Below are positions 1-7,417 of a stretch of 64,000 bases of DNA, in pieces. The stretch is from Streptomyces sp. SID12501 (GTDB taxonomy: Bacteria; Actinomycetota; Actinomycetes; Streptomycetales; Streptomycetaceae). The position numbers were made by a program, and so were the translations under genes. The DNA is taken from assembly GCF_010550245.1 (NCBI RefSeq), contig NZ_JAAGLU010000012.1:1-64000 (forward strand), written 5' to 3'. Under the pieces are notes generated by a model. It saw only the letters and a program-made list of their open reading frames with translations. It searched no databases and was not told the origin of the DNA. The stretch's first letter is position 1. Each line of letters begins with the position of its first letter.

Positions 1-2
1 CC

Positions 3-128
3 GGACAGTGCTGGGACAACGCCCTCGCCGAGTCGTTCTTCGCCACCATCAAACGGGAGTTGCTCGACACGAGAACCTGGCTCAACCGGGCCGCGGCCCG
101 CACCGCGATCTTCGACTTTGTCGAGGGA
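3..128 (+). pseudogene. IS3-family transposase OrfB fragment
   Basis: About 42 codons of an IS3-type integrase core run in from the window edge. The motif DNALAESFF followed by KREL is the region of the last catalytic glutamate of the DD(35)E domain. The frame continues through DTRTWLNRAAARTAIFDFVEG and then loses resemblance at about 128, where the IS1182-type sequence begins. The usual C-terminal stretch with the NPRRLHS-like motif is absent, so the gene was cut by the neighbouring insertion. The remainder lies left of the window. Confidence 0.75.
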
Positions 129-145
129 CCCCGTTGCCCAATTGC

Positions 146-1618
146 TTATGCGGCGAGGTCGAGGGCAGCGAGGTGTGATGTCCGAGTGGGGGCGAGTGGT
201 TGTCCGGTCCACCAGGCGTCGAGTCGGAGCAGGTTGACGGCGGTGGCTGTGAGGATGTGCGCGAGGGCGGTCTTCCCCAGTCCTGCGTATCGGGTTCTGC
301 GCGCGCCGGTGGCTGTGACCGCCTGGTGGATTGTGCCCTCAATACCGGAGCGGATCGCGTAGACGGCCTTCCATTCCTCTGTGGACTGCTCGGCGCGGGC
401 GTGTTCGAGAACGGCGTCTTGATCTTGCGGGCGGACGGTGAGCTGGCGACCGTAGCGTGTCGAGTTGGTGCACTGTCCGCGGGAGGGGCAGGGCGCGCAG
501 GTCTCGGTGGCGAAGCGGATGCGGATCGCGGGTCGCTGGTTGTTGTCGAGGCCCTCGGTCCAGTAACGGCTATGGGAGCCGTCGGGGCAGATTGCCCGAT
601 GAGCGTCCCAGTCGATGGTGAAGGATGCTTTGTCGTAGCCGCTTGCTTGGACGGTGCGGCGGGTCATGGGTCGGACTGGGCCGATAACGCGGACGCCTCG
701 CTGGCTGGGCGCCGTGAGCAGGAGTTCCGCGGAGATGTAGCCGGCGTCCATGAGGTGTTCGCCCGGCAGCAGGCCCTTGGCGTCGAGCCGGTCGTGGATC
801 TCGTCGACGACCACGGGGTCGCCGACCGTGGCGTCCGTGGTCACCACGTGAGTGATCAGGTGTGGTCGGCTGGTCTCCCGGGCGTCGCAGGTCTCGGTGA
901 AGTGGACCTTGTAGCCGTCCCAGGCCGAACCGCGCTTGACGGAGTTACGGGCGTCGGGGTCGTAGGGCGAGGTGATCCGTGCTCTGCTGGGCGGGAGATT
1001 GTCCTTCCCCCGCCAGGCCACCTCCTGCCCTGCGTCCGTGATCGTGCGTTGGAACTGCTGGAGCCATACCGTCCGCAGGATGCCAACGGCAGGGACCTGC
1101 CGCAGCCAGGCGGGGGCACTGGTGGCGAAGGCCGCTTCGAGGAACTGGTAGCCGTCGGCCGCGACGCGCCAGGTCAGTTGGGTTCGCTCGTTTTCGTCGC
1201 TGGGCAGTCGGTAGGAGTCGACGCGGGCTCCGTACCTTTCTTGCCAGCCTCGGGGAATCCAGGAGGTGAGCCACTGGGGTGCCGTGACGGCAACCGCCTC
1301 CAGGGCGGCCCGCAGGGTCTCGCCGACGAACTCCAGGCGGTTGAGATCCCTCACCGCGGTGAGCACGTGCGTAGAGTCAGTGCGCTGTCGGCCCCGGCCG
1401 GACACGAGCCCCAGCTCGTTGAGCCGTTTCAGCAGCGAGTCCAGGATCTTCTCTTCCAGCCCGTGGGCCAGGAGTCGGTCGCGGAAGCCCGTCAGTACGG
1501 TGAAGTCGAAGCCAGGGTCGGCCAGTTCGAGGCCGAGCAAGTACTTCCAGTCGATTCTCGCGCGTACGGCGTGGGCAGCCTGGCGGTCCGTCAGGTTTTC
1601 CGCGAACTGCAGAGCACC
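146..1618 (-). pseudogene. IS1182-family transposase, N-terminally truncated
   Basis: The reading frame from about 1618 leftward encodes the body of an IS1182-type DDE transposase: LQFAENLTDRQAAHAVRA, a GLELADPGFDF block, GRQRTDSTHV, LMDAGYISAELL, and a cysteine-rich CAPCPSRGQC segment before a conserved C-terminus. The N-terminal 60 or so residues that normally precede LQFAENL are missing. Upstream of about 1618 the frame runs on into unrelated DNA belonging to the integrative element. The element therefore lost its transposase start and one terminal repeat and is unlikely to be mobile. It abuts an IS3 fragment, marking the decayed outer edge of element A. Confidence 0.8.
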
Positions 1619-1709
1619 CGCCCCGGCTTTCTGTGTATTTCGTGGTTTCTGTGGCGGCCCGCAGACGCTCCGCTCCCCACCTGCTTGCTCTCTCGCCCAA
1701 GGAGGAGTC

Positions 1710-1901
1710 GTGGCCAAGCCCCGCGACGAGAAGTTGACCATCCCTGAAGTCATCGAAGAGATCGGCGTACCGCTCTCCACGTTCTACCGCTGGCGGCAGC
1801 TCAGGAAGGGCCCCCAGGCCATCAAGCTCCCGAACGGCTCGGTGCGCATCCGTCGCTCCGAATTGGATCGCTGGATGGAGACCTTGGAGGAATCCGCGTG
1901 A
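1710..1901 (+). CDS. xis: Excisionase, MerR/AlpA-like HTH (element A)
   Basis: A 63-residue protein with the compact winged-helix pattern of actinobacterial excisionases: LTIPEVIEEIGVPLSTFYRW for the helix-turn-helix, then KLPNGSVRIRRSELDRWME for the wing and last helix. GTG at 1710 is chosen because AAGGAGGAG lies just upstream, and longer frames would run into the truncated transposase. It overlaps int by GTGA at 1898-1901, so the two are translationally coupled. By family it should bind the att arms and bias the integrase toward excision. It closely matches the xis of element B. Confidence 0.85.
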   Translation: MAKPRDEKLTIPEVIEEIGVPLSTFYRWRQLRKGPQAIKLPNGSVRIRRSELDRWMETLEESA

Positions 1902-3391
1902 ACCACCGCAAGGCCAGCGAGACCAAGGCCGCCCGCAACGGCGGGCGCCCGTCCGGGCCTGAGACACCGGCCCCCACCCTTTCCACCGACGTACGGGTGT
2001 GGAAGGTCAACAAGGTGAGGAGCAAGAAGGCGCCGTATCAGCTCCGTTGGACGGTCGCGGGCAAGGTGAAAGCGTCCAGCTTCACCACGGTCGCACTCGC
2101 TGAAAGTCGCCGCTCGGAGTTGTGGCAAGCCATGCGCAAGGGCGAGGCGTTCGATGTGGACACCGGCTTGCCAGATTCCGAACTCCGGGCCGCAGCGGCG
2201 AAAGAGAACACCAGGCCGGATCCGTCATGGTGGGACTTCTGCCGCGAGTACATGGCAGCGCGGTGGCGTACCACAGCAGCGAAGACGCGTGAAGGCATCG
2301 CCGATAGCCTGGCCACAGTGGCGATCGCCATGATGGGCGACGGAGCGAAGGCACCGACACCCGAGGAAGTGCGGCTGGCCGTGCGCTGGACTGTCGTACC
2401 GGCCCACAAGGGCGAAGAGCCCCCGCCCGACCTCGTGGCCGTCTGCACGTGGCTCGCCAACCGTTCTCTTCCGCTGTCCGCGTTGACGGACCCGAGAATG
2501 CTCCGGGATGTCCAGTACCGGCTTTCCTTCAAGTTGGACGGCACCCCAGCGGCAGGGGAGACGTACAAGCGGCGCCGCCGCGGCTTCAACACCGCAATGG
2601 AGCACGCGATCGAATCGGGCTACCTGGACGAAAACCCGCTCGCCAACGTGAAGCGGATCGGATCCACGGGTGGTGAGGTGGTGGATCCTCGGGTCCTGGG
2701 CAATGCCGTTCAGGGGAATTCACTTCTCACGGCCGTCTCGTACGTGGGGTCCGTGCACCGCAATCGTGGCCGTCGACTGGTCGCGTTCTTCGGCTGTCAG
2801 CTCTACGCCGCAATGCGGCCGGCGGAAGCGGTCGGGTTGCGAGAGAAGGACTGCTATCTGCCCGAGACGGGATGGGGGACCCTCACCCTTCGGGAAACCC
2901 GCCCGGTGTCCGGCAAGAAGTGGACCGATTCGGGGCAGCGCCACGACAAGCGGGGGCTCAAGTCGCGTGAGGTCAAGGCAGACCGGCCTGTGCCCGTACC
3001 GCCGCTGTTGGTCGCGATGCTCCGTGAGCACGTCAAGGAGTTCGGTACGGCCAAGGACGGCCGGCTCTTCGCCAACGAGCGCGGTGGCGTGCTGGGGACG
3101 TCCAGCTACTGGAGGGTGTGGCAGGAAGCAAGACCCATCGCACTCCCACCGGACAAGGCGGATTCTCCGCTCGCGCACCGGCCCTACGACCTTCGGCATA
3201 CCTGCATCACGAACTGGTTGACCGCTGGTGTCCCGGTGGCCGAGGTCGCCCGTCGTGCGGGCAACTCCCCGGAGGTCATCCACCGGCGTTACGAGGGCTG
3301 CATCGACGGCCACGAGGAGGTGAACAACAAGAAGATCGAACAGGCGATGGGGTGGGGTGAGGCGCCCAAGAAGAAAAGCGCCGAAGGGTGA
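1898..3391 (+). CDS. int: Site-specific tyrosine integrase (element A)
   Basis: A 497-residue tyrosine recombinase. It has an N-terminal arm-binding region (about 30-80), a core-binding helical domain (about 110-260) and a catalytic domain (about 270-480). Visible active-site residues are Arg307 in AAMRPAEAVGL, Arg433 and His434 in YDLRHT, and the nucleophile Tyr465 in IHRRYEGC. It should recombine the tRNA-Arg att core. The sequence is closely similar to the element B integrase across its length, showing recent common descent. The frame is intact. The inverted-repeat unit begins 22 bases after the stop codon and separates int from its att site, which may impair function. Confidence 0.92.
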   Translation: MNHRKASETKAARNGGRPSGPETPAPTLSTDVRVWKVNKVRSKKAPYQLRWTVAGKVKASSFTTVALAESRRSELWQAMRKGEAFDVDTGLPDSELRAAAAKENTRPDPSWWDFCREYMAARWRTTAAKTREGIADSLATVAIAMMGDGAKAPTPEEVRLAVRWTVVPAHKGEEPPPDLVAVCTWLANRSLPLSALTDPRMLRDVQYRLSFKLDGTPAAGETYKRRRRGFNTAMEHAIESGYLDENPLANVKRIGSTGGEVVDPRVLGNAVQGNSLLTAVSYVGSVHRNRGRRLVAFFGCQLYAAMRPAEAVGLREKDCYLPETGWGTLTLRETRPVSGKKWTDSGQRHDKRGLKSREVKADRPVPVPPLLVAMLREHVKEFGTAKDGRLFANERGGVLGTSSYWRVWQEARPIALPPDKADSPLAHRPYDLRHTCITNWLTAGVPVAEVARRAGNSPEVIHRRYEGCIDGHEEVNNKKIEQAMGWGEAPKKKSAEG

Positions 3392-3413
3392 TCCTTGCGC
3401 GGTGACCGCTGCT

Positions 3414-3515
3414 GGGGTGTAGCTCCGTTGGAGGGACAGGCTGAGCTGGGGCGTTGGCAAATCGACCGTGCTCGGTGCGGCTGTCCCTCGCTGGAAAGTC
3501 GCAGGTAGGCGTGTC
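3414..3515 (+). repeat. Left terminal inverted repeat
   Basis: 102 bp, paired with 4748-4846 on the other strand. The two copies agree at most positions and differ by one 3-base gap and scattered substitutions. Shared blocks include GGAGGGACAGGCTGAGCT and GTTGGCAAATCGACCGTGC. Confidence 0.85.
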
Positions 3516-3631
3516 GGCCACAACCAAGTCGACCGAGCGGTCGTCTGGTGAGCGGCAGAGCGACCGGAACCGCGATGGGCTGTTCGGCCTAGTCCGTGCC
3601 CGGCTAGGAATGCTGCCTATCGCCCCTCCCG

Positions 3632-4444
3632 CTACTGAGGACTCGCCTCAACCGATCCGTCTGCCGACGCTGCCGCTTGTGTTCCATTTAGCTCACGCTG
3701 TCCGGGCGCGACGGAATTTTCCGCAAGTGACGGCATTGATGATGAAGCAAGCTTCATGATCAAGCCTGCCTGCAGTCGCACCTTGATTTTCGGATCGCCC
3801 ACATCAGTCAGCAGGGCGAGCGCTTGTTCGGTCGATCGTTCGGCTCTCATGTCATCACGAAGTCCGTCTGTCTGAGTGGCCATATGGCGCAGTGCAATAT
3901 CTGCTCTACGGTGAAAAAGCTGGCCAATCAACATCGTTACAACGCCTGCCGAGCTAGTCACAACGCCAAGGTACAAATCACCCGACGTTTCAGCACGCCA
4001 GACGGCAATTGCAATTCCGATCAGGAGGATAGAAGCGCCAAACCCAGCAAATCGCTGACTTGTCACGAAGCTACTTCGCGCCTGCGTCAGCCCGTACGCG
4101 TAATATTCGATAAGTAGCTCAGCGAACTTATCGTCATCCACTCTCTGCGTGAGTGTCTGAGGCGACATGCTAGGTTTATTGCTCGACTTCTCAACGAGAT
4201 TCCTTGGTTTCTCGGAGTCGTCAAGGTCTGCATCCTGCTCGGACTCATCCGGTTGATCTTCTTTTTCAGTGTCACCTGCTTCGGAACTTTCAGCAGCAGC
4301 TGGCACAACCAGGGAACGCAAACGCTCTCGTTCCAAACGCAGTTCATAGTCGAAGCGGTCTCGCCTCTGCCGCGTGAGCGACTGCATAGCAAGGCCGGTG
4401 AGGAAAGTTGCAGCGAGGAGAGTCGTCTGCAAGTAGTCACCCAT
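3632..4444 (-). CDS. Two-helix membrane protein resembling TRADD-N-associated membrane domain
   Basis: A 270-residue protein. The N-terminus has a short hydrophobic stretch (about 5-20) and a basic segment, then an acidic low-complexity linker (about 55-95). The C-terminal half carries two membrane segments, FAGFGASILLIGIAIAVW and LYLGVVTSSAGVVTMLIGQLF, followed by HRRADIALRHMATQTDGLRDDMRAERS and a helical tail. The two-helix block with a following RR-Ad--l-hM motif and short helices resembles the TRADD-N-associated two-helix membrane domain described in bacterial conflict systems. That assignment is from memory and not secure. GGGGGA precedes the ATG. The gene is clearly less GC-rich than its surroundings, which points to foreign origin. 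Confidence 0.6.
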   Translation of the reverse strand: MGDYLQTTLLAATFLTGLAMQSLTRQRRDRFDYELRLERERLRSLVVPAAAESSEAGDTEKEDQPDESEQDADLDDSEKPRNLVEKSSNKPSMSPQTLTQRVDDDKFAELLIEYYAYGLTQARSSFVTSQRFAGFGASILLIGIAIAVWRAETSGDLYLGVVTSSAGVVTMLIGQLFHRRADIALRHMATQTDGLRDDMRAERSTEQALALLTDVGDPKIKVRLQAGLIMKLASSSMPSLAENSVAPGQRELNGTQAAASADGSVEASPQ

Positions 4445-4747
4445 CTGTCCCCCGATGGTCCGTGCGAGGTGGGGAGTCTACCGGCCTCTATTGATCAACT
4501 TGCATCAATCGCCAAACATGATGATTGAGGCTGTTGCAGGCATAACGGTGGGTGCGCCCGCCATCTTCGCTGTGCCCGCACGGTCTCCACGTAGCCAGCG
4601 GGTCCGTGCGACACACCTCTGACACAGATGATGATTGCGTTGCGTCCTGATGCGCTCCCATGCAGGGTGTTAGTTCCTCTAGAGGGACGGCCGCACCAGC
4701 ACAGAGCTGCGAGTTCACACTTGGGGTGTGACCCTTCCGGTGGGTGT

Positions 4748-4846
4748 GACACGCCTACCTGCGGCTTTTCAGTGAGGGGCAGCCGCACTGGGCACGGTCG
4801 ATTTGCCAACGTCCTAGCTCAGCCTGTCCCTCCAGAGGAACACCCC
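4748..4846 (-). repeat. Right terminal inverted repeat
   Basis: 99 bp, inverted relative to 3414-3515. It ends in ACACCCC directly before the second CGCTGCT target copy. A partial extra copy of its outer motif, GTTCCTCTAGAGGGAC, lies inward at about 4670-4685. Confidence 0.85.
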
Positions 4847-4986
4847 CGCTGCTGAGATCTCACTCGCCACTCACTCGCGAACAGTGACAGACAACGACAA
4901 AGAGCCGGACTCAGTGAGACTGAATCCGACTCTTCATACGTGGCACTCGTGCAGGTCAGCGACTTGATCGTGCTGGTAGCTGCAAG

Positions 4987-5028
4987 GTGCCCCCGGCAGG
5001 ATTCGAACCTGCGCACACGGCTCCGGAG
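4987..5028. other. att core shared by elements A and B
   Basis: 42 bases identical to 13108-13149, corresponding to the 3' part of the tRNA-Arg gene from just beyond the discriminator base through the anticodon loop. After 5028 the sequence diverges from tRNA. It is the outer att of element B and the tRNA-proximal att of element A. It does not encode a working tRNA. Confidence 0.92.
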
Positions 5029-5103
5029 CACATTCGGAGTTCGGCTTACGAATGGGCTCTGACCAGCTGTTTCCTTGATCACGGACGGAGGGCGGAGCTG
5101 TCC

Positions 5104-5121
5104 TGTATCGCAGATAGTGCG
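5104..5121 (+). other. Putative integrase arm-type site, outer side
   Basis: An 18-base sequence, TGTATCGCAGATAGTGCG, repeated exactly at 12980-12997. On the circular form of element B the two copies would lie on either side of the att core at about 75 and 110 bases, the layout of arm-binding sites for tyrosine integrases. Confidence 0.6.
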
Positions 5122-5174
5122 AAGCAGGAGCGACCTACCGCCGTGCGCGGTCGGAGAGGGCCCGCCACGCGGGG

Positions 5175-5600
5175 CTACAGGTCGTACGGCAGTAGCTCGA
5201 ACGCGGGTACGTGGTTGGGTCGTACGACGCTGAAATGCCGCCGGTCGACGGTGGCCACCTGCTTTGCCTGCCAGCGTTCCGCGATGGCGACGACGCACGC
5301 GTCCGTGCCCCCGAGCGGCAGACTGGCGTACTGCCGCACGAGGTGCGCCATGCGCTCGATGTCGTCGGGCATGATGCCCGTGACCGTGCCGAGCTGTCCG
5401 GACGCGAGCGCGTCCAGGAATGCGGCCTCCACCTGGGCTCCGCAGCGCGTACCGATGAGGTGGCATGCTTCCGCGATGACAGGCGCCGGGATCACGAGGT
5501 TGCGGGGGTGGACGCTGTCGTACCAACGGGCGCATGCCGCGTGGTGGTCGTCGTCTGCGTCCGCGAGAGCCACGAGCGGGCCCGTGTCGACCACGATCAC
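5175..5600 (-). CDS. vapC: PIN-domain ribonuclease toxin (VapC type)
   Basis: A 141-residue single PIN domain, the usual VapC length. The acidic metal-binding residues are in place: Asp5 in MIVVDTGPL, Glu44 in VIAEACHL, Asp100 in GGTDACVVA and Asp119 in TVDRRHF. VapC toxins cleave tRNA or rRNA when freed from antitoxin. Its ATG overlaps the last bases of the upstream antitoxin gene, so they form one operon. It is the outermost gene pair of element B, next to att, where an addiction module would help maintain the element. The RNA target cannot be read from the sequence. Confidence 0.88.
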   Translation of the reverse strand: MIVVDTGPLVALADADDDHHAACARWYDSVHPRNLVIPAPVIAEACHLIGTRCGAQVEAAFLDALASGQLGTVTGIMPDDIERMAHLVRQYASLPLGGTDACVVAIAERWQAKQVATVDRRHFSVVRPNHVPAFELLPYDL

Positions 5601-5800
5601 TCGCCGAACCCTGTCTCCCGCAGAATCTCGTCAGCACGCGCTGACGTGTCGGAGTGCCCGGACCGGCCCATGCCGATGAACGAGGGTCGCGCCGGGCGGG
5701 ACGCGGGCCCTACGAACGGCCGCAAGGTCTGCACCACGGCGTCGAGGTCGTCATCCGGCACGCGATCGATGAGCGCGTGAAGCTCTTCCCGAGTCGTCAT
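5597..5800 (-). CDS. vapB: VapB-type antitoxin
   Basis: A 67-residue small acidic protein directly upstream of vapC, overlapping it by ATGA. It starts MTTREELHALIDRVPDDDLDAVVQTLRPFV, an N-terminal helix pair found in several actinobacterial antitoxins, followed by a proline-rich linker and a C-terminal segment HSDTSARADEILRETGFGE that would wrap the toxin. The identification depends mainly on the pairing with a PIN toxin and on size. Such antitoxins usually repress their own promoter, which would lie in the bases after 5800. Confidence 0.8.
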   Translation of the reverse strand: MTTREELHALIDRVPDDDLDAVVQTLRPFVGPASRPARPSFIGMGRSGHSDTSARADEILRETGFGE

Positions 5801-5910
5801 GGTCCCAGGGTAGCCATGGGGCCCGCCGGCGATTCGGCTCTCCCCGCTGAAGAGCCACCGCGACAGCTATCGTTTCGCCCTCGAACCGGTCGCGACAGGT
5901 TCCGTTTCTA

Positions 5911-6035
5911 CGGGGAGGCGGCGGGGGAGGCGCCAGGGAGGCGGGGAGTTCTCCCTGAGTGCCTCCCTGGGGTGCCTCCCCGTATCTGACCTGCATAGAT
6001 CAACGATCAGGGAGGCGGGGAGGCGCGCAGGTCAG
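5911..6035. repeat. Word cluster 1: GGGAGGCG repeats
   Basis: GGGAGGCG occurs forward at 5913, 5925, 5936, 6010 and 6018. Its reverse form GCCTCCC is at 5961 and 5974. The shared core CTGACCTGC is at 5986-5994 and its reverse GCAGGTCAG at 6027-6035. Spacing between neighbouring words is 8 to 13 bases. No coding frame fits. Confidence 0.85.
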
Positions 6036-6164
6036 ACCTCCAAAACCCCCTTTTGAAGGCATCCGCCAGGGGGTGTCTTTGCCTCCCTGGATAGTCCTCC
6101 AGATGATTCCGCTTACCCCCGTGCGGCGCCCCCGGTTAAGAGGGGCCGCCCCGTCTCCTCCAGG

Positions 6165-6497
6165 GTCCGCCACGTCCGCCACGCCGCCACAGTGCAGGCC
6201 AGAGGGGGTGATCGCGTGGCGGATCGCTCCCGTGTGGCGGATCGATACCGCCACGTGGTGGTGGAAGAGCTGAAAGGACCGCCCTGCGGGCGGGCGACCT
6301 TCGGGCGCCTCAGCGGTCGGGGGTTCCGGCCGGACGGCGGCTGCGGCGCCGCCGGGCATCAGAGCGGCTCTTAGGAGGGGGGCGCTCCCCACCCTCTCCA
6401 GAGTCCGCTACCTGCGCTACCGCCGCTACCGTGCAGGTCAGGGGCCTGTTTTGAGGTAGCGGACGGGGTAGCGGTAGCGGATACACCCACACCCCGC
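6165..6497 (+). repeat. 333-bp inverted repeat, left arm, with word clusters 2 and 3
   Basis: This arm is matched by 7418-7750 on the opposite strand with no difference noticed by eye. It contains cluster 2 (CCGCCAC at 6167, 6176, 6184 and 6248; GTGGCGG at 6216 and 6234; core variant at 6192-6202) and cluster 3 (CCGCTAC at 6405 and 6423 with GCGCTAC at 6414; GTAGCGG at 6456, 6468 and 6474; core GTGCAGGTCAG at 6431-6441). In both clusters reverse words lead, then the core, then forward words. Confidence 0.9.
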
Positions 6498-6521
6498 ACC
6501 AGGTTCCGCACACATTGCGCT

Positions 6522-6596
6522 GAGTCGCGACTCAAGCGACTCAGCGCGTCTCAGTGCAGGTCAGAGAGGGTGTGCCTGAGATGCGCATCGCGACTC
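6522..6596. repeat. Word cluster 4: GAGTCGC repeats, left copy
   Basis: GAGTCGC at 6522, its reverse GCGACTC at 6527, 6536 and 6590, and the core GTGCAGGTCAG at 6554-6564. About 40 bases (6524-6564) recur inverted at 6973-7013. Confidence 0.85.
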
Positions 6597-6606
6597 ACGG
6601 ACTGCT

Positions 6607-6919
6607 GAAGACACCACCCCCGCGCCCGGCGGGGGGTGGTGTCTTCTCTTCACCGCCGACGTGCGTGCAGACGGCTTTTACCTGGGGGGCAGGGCAGGGC
6701 CCCCGCAAGGTAAAGGCCGTCTGCGGCAATCCAGGCGGGCAGACGGCGACATGGGGCAAGCACAGTCGACGGCTGTCCGTCTCGTGGGGTCACCACAGCT
6801 CTTCAGAGGGGGAGCGAGTGGGGCGCCGGCGGGACCTCCCCCCTGAAGAGCCAGTGACGCCTTCCAAGGGGGCGTGGCCCGACCGCCGGCCCTGATGCCC
6901 CCTTGGAAGGCGTCACTGA
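6607..6919. other. Battery of four long stem-loops
   Basis: Four different strong hairpins follow one another: a 15-bp perfect stem (6607-6621 with 6632-6646), a 17-bp stem with one mismatch (6667-6683 with 6708-6724), a 16 to 17-bp stem (6798-6814 with 6836-6851) and a 21-bp perfect stem (6852-6872 with 6899-6919). None is followed by a clear run of T. Possible roles are bidirectional transcription barriers or single-strand initiation structures. No open frame here looks like a protein. Confidence 0.75.
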
Positions 6920-6941
6920 CCCTACGGACCGCATTGCCCTG

Positions 6942-7013
6942 AGTCGCGATACCTGCCCCACGGGTCCCCTCCTGACCTGCACTGAGACGCGCTGAGTCGC
7001 TTGAGTCGCGATA
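6942..7013. repeat. Word cluster 4, right copy (inverted)
   Basis: GAGTCGC at 6942, 6995 and 7004 with the core CTGACCTGC at 6973-6981. This mirrors the left copy, so the hairpin battery lies between two facing copies of the same cluster. Confidence 0.85.
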
Positions 7014-7020
7014 GATCAGA

Positions 7021-7126
7021 AAGTAGGTCCAGCAGTGTCCGGCGGCGAACAGGCCAGCTCGGCATCAAGCGCGCGGACATCGCCGCCACGATTACGCAGC
7101 GCAACGAAAAGCAGGACGCCGGATAG
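7021..7126 (+). pseudogene. C-terminal gene remnant
   Basis: An open frame ending at TAG 7124-7126 reads RRRTGQLGIKRADIAATITQ and then RNEKQDAG. It looks like the tail of a protein-coding gene without any start, lying between word clusters 4 and 5. No family is recognised. Confidence 0.35.
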
Positions 7127-7133
7127 CCCTCAA

Positions 7134-7236
7134 GGGTCGCTAACGCTAGCGGTAGCCGTCGCTAACGTTAGCGACCCTGCTAGCGACCGAAACCATGTCT
7201 GATCAGGTTGCTAGCGGCTAGCGGCTCACCTGCGGA
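7134..7236. repeat. Word cluster 5: CGCTAACG / CTAGCGG repeats
   Basis: GGTCGCTAACG faces CGTTAGCGACC (7135-7145 and 7166-7176). Further related words are CTAGCGG, TAGCGACC and GCTAGCGG between 7146 and 7223. A core variant CACCTGCGG lies at 7228-7236. Confidence 0.75.
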
Positions 7237-7266
7237 AACCTCCGGAACCCTGCCTGAGAGGCCCTG

Positions 7267-7417
7267 ATGGGCCTTGCCCTCCTTGCTATCGCCTGCCTAC
7301 TCGCTATCACACTCTGTTACAGTTCTAAGCGTGGGCTGAGCCCGTTCGGCGACTGCCGCAAGTGCGACGGCATGGGCCACGCCTTCAAGACCGACCGCAA
7401 AGGCAAGACCAAGCGCG
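7267..7417 (+). pseudogene. Small membrane/zinc-ribbon protein gene, cut by inverted repeat
   Basis: The frame starts MGLALLAIACLLAITLCY, one membrane segment, then GDCRKCDGMGHAFKTDRKG. This is the first half of a small membrane protein with CxxCxGxG motifs, a type common in actinobacterial mobile elements, where a second CRRC motif normally follows. Homology stops exactly at 7417, where the right arm of the 333-bp inverted repeat begins. The open frame then continues into repeat DNA that encodes nothing recognisable. Confidence 0.55.

Larger units (their letters stand above)
3414..4846. mobile_element. 1,433-bp transposase-less unit with long inverted ends
   Basis: The unit begins GGGGTGT and ends ACACCCC. 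Its ends are inverted repeats of about 100 bp, and it is flanked by direct copies of CGCTGCT (3407-3413 and 4847-4853), the signature of a target duplication. It interrupts the short spacer that in element B separates int from att. The only gene inside is a minus-strand membrane protein. No transposase frame is present, so any movement would need a helper in trans. The known family is not recognised. Boundaries were read by eye. Confidence 0.75.
1620..5028. mobile_element. Element A: truncated tRNA-Arg integrative element
   Basis: The segment holds an xis-int pair closely related to that of element B, and it ends at the same 42-bp att core (4987-5028). The DNA just before that core resembles the DNA between int and att in element B (compare 4870-4930 with 12990-13055). 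It is therefore a second copy of the same kind of element, integrated in tandem on the side away from the tRNA gene. Its outer half and outer att site are absent, replaced by transposase fragments. A 1,433-bp inverted-repeat unit sits between its int gene and its att site. Confidence 0.7.

Noticed and set aside
200..1747. A 515-codon plus-strand frame in the first kilobases
   Set aside because: Antisense to the IS1182-type transposase remnant, with no domain visible.
4987..5060. Second functional tRNA-Arg gene
   Set aside because: Similarity stops after 42 bases. The 5' half of a tRNA is missing.
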